A stretch of 64,000 nt of DNA, taken from Agrostemma githago. Lineage: Eukaryota > Streptophyta > Magnoliopsida > Caryophyllales > Caryophyllaceae. The stretch lies in NCBI GenBank assembly GCA_958450325.1, contig OY288242.1, positions 66,107,562-66,171,561 on the forward strand, given 5' to 3'. Shown here piece by piece: positions 60,401 through 64,000 of this stretch. A model generated the notes under the pieces. That model saw nothing but the letters and a program-made list of their open reading frames with translations, was not told where the DNA came from and ran no database searches. How positions within the stretch are numbered: position 1 is the first letter of the stretch; each line of letters starts with the position of its first letter. The position numbers were made by a program, and so were the translations under genes.

Positions 60401-61043
60401 AAAACAGCCGGCCAAAGTAAGTGAGGGGGAGTATGAAGAGTTTTGATAAAAATGCATCAATGAATGAAAAGAAATAATCTTACGTTTACGTTTTAACGTG
60501 ATAAAATGAAACGTATTAATAAAACGTAGTTAAATTTGTGACCAGAAGCTTAGTCGGTCCAAAGTGTGAGGAAATGATCTCAAATCAGTTATAAGTTGAT
60601 AAAAAGTATAATCGTAAAATAGTTAAAGGCATTTCAAAGAAATTCGAGTAAACCTCGCGTAAGAAAAAAATTATTCGCGAAACTTCGTATTAAAATCATA
60701 AATGGCTACTCTTTAGTAAATAAAAATATTTCTTAGTTGAAAATATTATATAGACGTATTTAAACATTTTTAGGAAGAGGAAAATCTTAAGTCCAAGCTT
60801 AAAAACGTCAATTCAAAGAAAAATAGAATTCCTCGCGGAAAATAAATTAGTTTACGAAGAAAATCAAATAAAGAGATTTGAAAGAATTAAATCTTTAAAA
60901 ATTAAAAATAAAAATCATTAAACTCAAAAATAAAAACAGAGCTTAGTAAAATGATGAAATATGAGGCCGAAAAGTGACAAAGCGAGTTAAGACGGAGACC
61001 TACGGAAAGAATAAAAATGATTAGAAAAATAGCGGGTGTTACA
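57455..61043 (-). repeat. 5' LTR of element D (3589 bp)
   Basis: It runs TGTAATCCCC ... GGTGTTACA on the plus strand. Its extra length over the 3' LTR is almost exactly the 93 bp of the MITE plus its TSD at 58508-58602. Confidence 0.92.
58510..58600. mobile_element. Stowaway-like MITE (91 bp) in the 5' LTR of D
   Basis: The terminal inverted repeats are CTCCCTCCGTCCC and GGGACGGAGGTAG, with TA duplicated at 58508-58509 and 58601-58602. The other LTR has the empty site (AATATTAGTTTATAC). TIR sequence and TA target identify a Stowaway/Tc1-mariner type MITE. Confidence 0.93.
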
Positions 61044-61867
61044 GCGTCAATTGTGTGATCGGACTATCATGTCCACCAAATTTGTTGACAACTATGCTTT
61101 AGAGAGTCTTGGGATCGCTAATGAGATGTTGACATTATTGAATTGTATCGGGTTAGCTGACTTTTACGATGTTCACGCGAATACGTATAAGCGCTATACA
61201 CTAGAATTCTTGTCCACCTTAGAAGTACATCGTGACGACGACCCCCTCACATTACTTTTAATCTCGGGAATTCGGAATGAGTTTTGACCTTTACTGAGTT
61301 GAGGGAGGCGTTGAGTATAGCATCGAGAGGGGGGGGGGGGGATTTTTGACCCCGACTACGCGTATGATGGATGAGTTTTGGAAGAAAATTGCCAGGATTG
61401 CATATGGGGGGCACATGGGAACATCGGGGCTAAGAATGCTGATATTTGTCACCTTGCCTTTCGTTATGTTCACCGACTTTTGAACTCCACGTTTCTTTGC
61501 AAAGGTGAACCGACACATCTACCTAGGGCAGATTTGATGTACTTGTGGGCCATGATGCCCGAATGCTTGGGAACCTCAGATTGGCTCGATATATTCTTGA
61601 CCTGTTGTGAGAAGCATTAGAAAGCGGTTTCGGGAAACATTCCGTTGGCTGGTATGGTTACTCTACTAGCTCAATTCCTTAGCCTACCCAAGATGGCGGA
61701 TTCTCCAGTTGTGGGAGACATTACTATTAATTTGAAGTTTACGGAGAGTTGTTCTATGATTGCTCGATCGCTTATTGGCTCCCACCTAATCTGGACGATC
61801 GGCACGTCTCACCGTCACTTTATGATTTTGCCCCGTCCGGATGGGCAACCGTTATCGTTGGGGCCTA
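61044..61867 (+). pseudogene. Athila-like ORF1 fragment
   Basis: The plus-strand frame reads stretches such as YALESLGIANEMLTLLNCIG, YTLEFLSTLEV and FRYVHRLLNSTFLCKGEPTH, which resemble the first ORF of Athila-type elements. A frameshift near 61283 is undone in a G-run at 61329-61341, and a stop lies at 61618. It is cut on the left by the LTR of D and on the right by the CACTA transposon. Confidence 0.7.
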
Positions 61868-61889
61868 CACTACAAAAATCAAGCCAGGA

Positions 61890-62421
61890 TTGCATCGGAA
61901 AAATCCGACGCAAATGGGAGTTATCCGACGCAAATTGACGATTGCGTCGGATTAGCCGATGCAAAGGTCCGCCATTATTATTTGACGCAAATTATTTTTT
62001 TTGCATCGCCTAATCCGACGCACATGTTTTGCGTCGGCGTTGCGTCGGCTAATCCGACAACAAGACATGGAGGTCCACGCCCCAGTCAATGTGCTTTGCG
62101 TGGGATTAGCCAACGCAAAGTCAAGAGGATGTTTGACTTTGCGTCGGCTAATCCCACGCAAAGCACATTGGCTGCGAGGTTTTGCGTGGGATTAGCCGAC
62201 GCAAAGCCAAGAGGATGTTTGACTTTGCGTCGGCTAATCCCACGCAAAGCCCCGCAGCCAATGTGCTTTGCGTGGGATTAGCCGACACAAAGCCAAGAGT
62301 ATGTTTGACTTTGCGTCGGCTAATCCCATGCAAAGCACATTGGCTGCGGGGCTTTGCGTGGGATTAGCCGACGCAAAGTCAAACATCCTCTTTGCTTTGC
62401 GTCGGCTAATCCCACGCAAAG
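61890..62421. repeat. CACTA subterminal repeat array
   Basis: Eight 26-27-bp units start at 62094, 62137, 62181, 62223, 62266, 62309, 62352 and 62395, a period of 42-44 bp, in alternating orientation. More diverged units lie at about 61890-62060. Each unit has ends TTTGCGT and ACGCAAA around a GGCTAATCCC-type core. Such arrays bind TNPA-type proteins in En/Spm. Confidence 0.9.
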
Positions 62422-62755
62422 CCTATTTTTAAAAAAACAGTTTCTTTGTTTTCAGCTCCCCATATGCGCGAAATAAAACAATCTGCAATTAAACAACCCA
62501 CTCCTACAACAAACCACAACAGCAGCACATCCCAAACAAAAATCCATCAATAACTCCAATCAAAGCTCTCGTACATATCTTCTTCACAAAACTCCACAAA
62601 ACGAAACAAGCATAAACCAGTGTACTGTTATAGAAAATGAAAATATATTACAAAGACAACCAGCGCTAGGTTCGGAATTATATCTAGGAGTTGATAAAAT
62701 ATATACACACAATGCAACCAAAGTCTAACCAAGTAACATAAAAGAGATGCACTAC
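62422..62755. other. Spacer between CACTA array and transposase gene
   Basis: AT-rich sequence downstream of the transposase stop, probably its 3' UTR and terminator. No other feature is seen. Confidence 0.5.
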
Positions 62756-64000
62756 CTACGAAAGGGACTCAATCTGGTCCGATCCATGTGGGTGACCATC
62801 GTTGTTGTCGTCGTCATCGCGCCTACTAATGCGTGGTCCGCCGCCGCATGTCTCGGTCTCCATGGCAAATCGTTCCCTCATCATCTCAATAAACCGATCC
62901 TGCTCCTCACACCTCTTCTCCAATGTGTTCAGGCGCTCTTCTTGTCTTTGGAATTTATCATCCAAGCGCTCGTTAAGAGTGCGTTTCTGCGAGGAGGCGG
63001 TGGGGGGGAAGAATGTGTCCGAAGATACCTCCTTACCACGGTTCAAGCATGGGCGAAAGAGCTCTTTCGCCTTGTTACCTATACCCCAGAACCGTTTCTT
63101 CTCGTTATAGCCACCCGTCACATCGTAGAAGATCTTCATTGTGTTCGGTACCTGATCAGAAGCGCGTGCCTCCTCCACCGCTTTCTCATAGCTTTCCTGA
63201 AACAGCAAAATGAAACAGTGTTATAACTTTTAGAACAACACATACTATCACGTCGTAAATTTCATGCCTAGTATATTTTTAATAAACAATACTACTACTC
63301 ACAACGATCTCCGGTCCTCTAGGGTCAATCCACTTGCCATCTTTCCCCTTCTTTGTCTTCTCCAAGAGCTGGATCGGGGATGCAGATGGGCCCTTCATAT
63401 AACAGTTTTAAAACTTTCAGCATTTATTTACCAATAGTATATATTGAATTATACTAAATAATTTTACTTGTGTTATAAACACTTACGAACTGCGCGAACG
63501 CTGTTGCTGCACTCCTACTTCCAAGGCAGCTGGTGGGTTTGGCCACCCCGTCCACTTGTCCACATCTTCGGTTCGCCGACTTGATCGCTGATTTCTTCTT
63601 GAAGTTTGGGTCCGCAGCGTTCCTCTTCAGTGTCTCCCACTTCTCTTGCGGAATCCACTCTGCCTTGTCGACCCTCGGGACAGCTCGCTGGAATATGTCG
63701 GTTATTTTTTTCTTAATCCGACTCTCATAATCCGACCTGAGGTCGTACCCCAGGTCTATACGCACTCTTTTCTGTTTGTCCCAAAAAAAATCGTTAGCTA
63801 CAATTGAATGTATAAATCGTGCAACGAAAACCTTAGAAACACAGACACAGGAAATTACCGCGAAGTGCATATACATAGCATCCCTAGCTTCCTGTGGCGC
63901 CTCCGTCCAGCTACGGTAGGCACCTGGGGTAGACGCGTACGTCATGATTATGGACTCCCGCATATAGTCTGAGTACTTCTTGTCCTCCCACCTACACAAG
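62756..64000 (-). CDS. Ptta/En-Spm-type transposase gene, last four exons (5' part outside)
   Basis: On the minus strand the exons are 64000-63859 (partial), 63771-63487, 63392-63303 and 63196-62756. The introns have GT-AG ends and all junctions are phase 0. Exon 2 carries EKWETLKRNAADPNFKKKSA and TSCLGSRSAATAFAQF; exon 3 carries KKGKDGKWIDPRGPEIV. These are the marks of the plant transposase Ptta/En-Spm family (PF03004, from memory). The last exon encodes a helical region and an acidic, Asp-rich end. The protein probably binds the subterminal array. No stop or frameshift is seen in these exons. Confidence 0.8.

Larger units (their letters stand above)
43177..61043 (-). mobile_element. Element D, LARD-like non-autonomous LTR retrotransposon, interrupted by E
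   Basis: The LTRs are 3500 bp and 3589 bp. The internal region without E is about 3.3 kb with no gag or pol ORF. The primer site complements initiator tRNA-Met. At the 3' side a short relic resembling a chromovirus pol end (TTTCGAGGACGAAACTTTC) precedes the LTR. Very long AT-rich LTRs with a non-coding interior of this size fit LARDs that borrow proteins from a chromovirus. The flanks differ (copia left, Athila right) and the adjacent pentamers ATCTT and GCGTC do not match, so this may be a recombinant between two insertions. Confidence 0.75.
61868..64000 (-). mobile_element. CACTA (En/Spm) transposon, one end
   Basis: The terminus CACTACAAAAATC starts at 61868 after a possible 3-bp TSD CTA (61865-61867). 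A subterminal array of alternating inverted repeats and a Ptta/En-Spm-type transposase gene reading towards this end follow. The other end is outside the window. It is inserted in the Athila fragment. Confidence 0.9.

Noticed and set aside
61890..62421. CRISPR-like array (regular repeats and spacers)
   Set aside because: Repeats alternate in orientation, the spacers are also repeated, and the site is the end of a plant CACTA transposon.

Overview
This is a plant nuclear window made almost entirely of nested transposable elements. I see no host single-copy gene, tRNA or rRNA gene. LTR retrotransposons with tRNA-type primer sites, a CACTA transposon, a Stowaway-like MITE and spliced GT-AG genes point to a flowering plant. 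The main family resembles the Retand-type Tat clade of Ty3/gypsy elements known from Silene, and CTCGATCGAG palindromes also occur, so I lean towards Caryophyllales. That taxonomic guess is inference only.

Layout. (1) 1-10246: Tat element A, plus strand, 5' end outside the window. (2) 10247-10353: an (ATT)n microsatellite. (3) 10354-22251: Tat element B, minus strand, complete, TSD ATTAT, inserted in that microsatellite, which resumes at 22252-22317. (4) 22318-26709: a decayed Ogre/Tat-like remnant with two diverged LTR-like blocks. (5) 26710-27268 and 39357-40757: the 3' end and 3' LTR of a chromovirus (H), split by (6) 27269-39351: Tat element C, plus strand, complete, TSD CCTCA. (7) 40758-43176: a Ty1/copia pol fragment, minus strand. 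(8) 43177-61043: element D, minus strand, a LARD-like non-autonomous element with 3.5-kb LTRs and a tRNA-iMet primer site. It is interrupted by (9) 47825-55340: element E, plus strand, a non-autonomous Athila-like element with one unrecognised 450-aa ORF and TSD TCTGG. (10) 61044-61867: an Athila-like ORF fragment. (11) 61868-64000: one end of a CACTA transposon with the last four exons of a Ptta/En-Spm-type transposase gene on the minus strand.

The most interesting system is inside the three Tat elements. Each carries, between pol and the 3' LTR, a two-gene cassette on the strand opposite to gag-pol. aORF1 is about 760 aa, has a phase-1 intron, a putative gypsy-type transposon domain and a C-terminal coiled coil. 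aORF2 is exactly 194 aa in all three copies, with an Arg-rich N-terminus, a Cys cluster and an acidic C-terminus. Each gene has its own TATA box. The aORF1 promoter has the same layout as the LTR promoter (G-box about 60 bp before the TATA box). gag-pol and aORF1 converge on a minisatellite preceded by a conserved GC-rich hairpin and an invariant 18-nt motif.

A second notable event is in element E. Its 3' LTR contains 43 bp of the DNA that flanks its 5' LTR, followed by a tract identical to the 5' LTR, which is the expected trace of a one-sided gene conversion finished by end joining.
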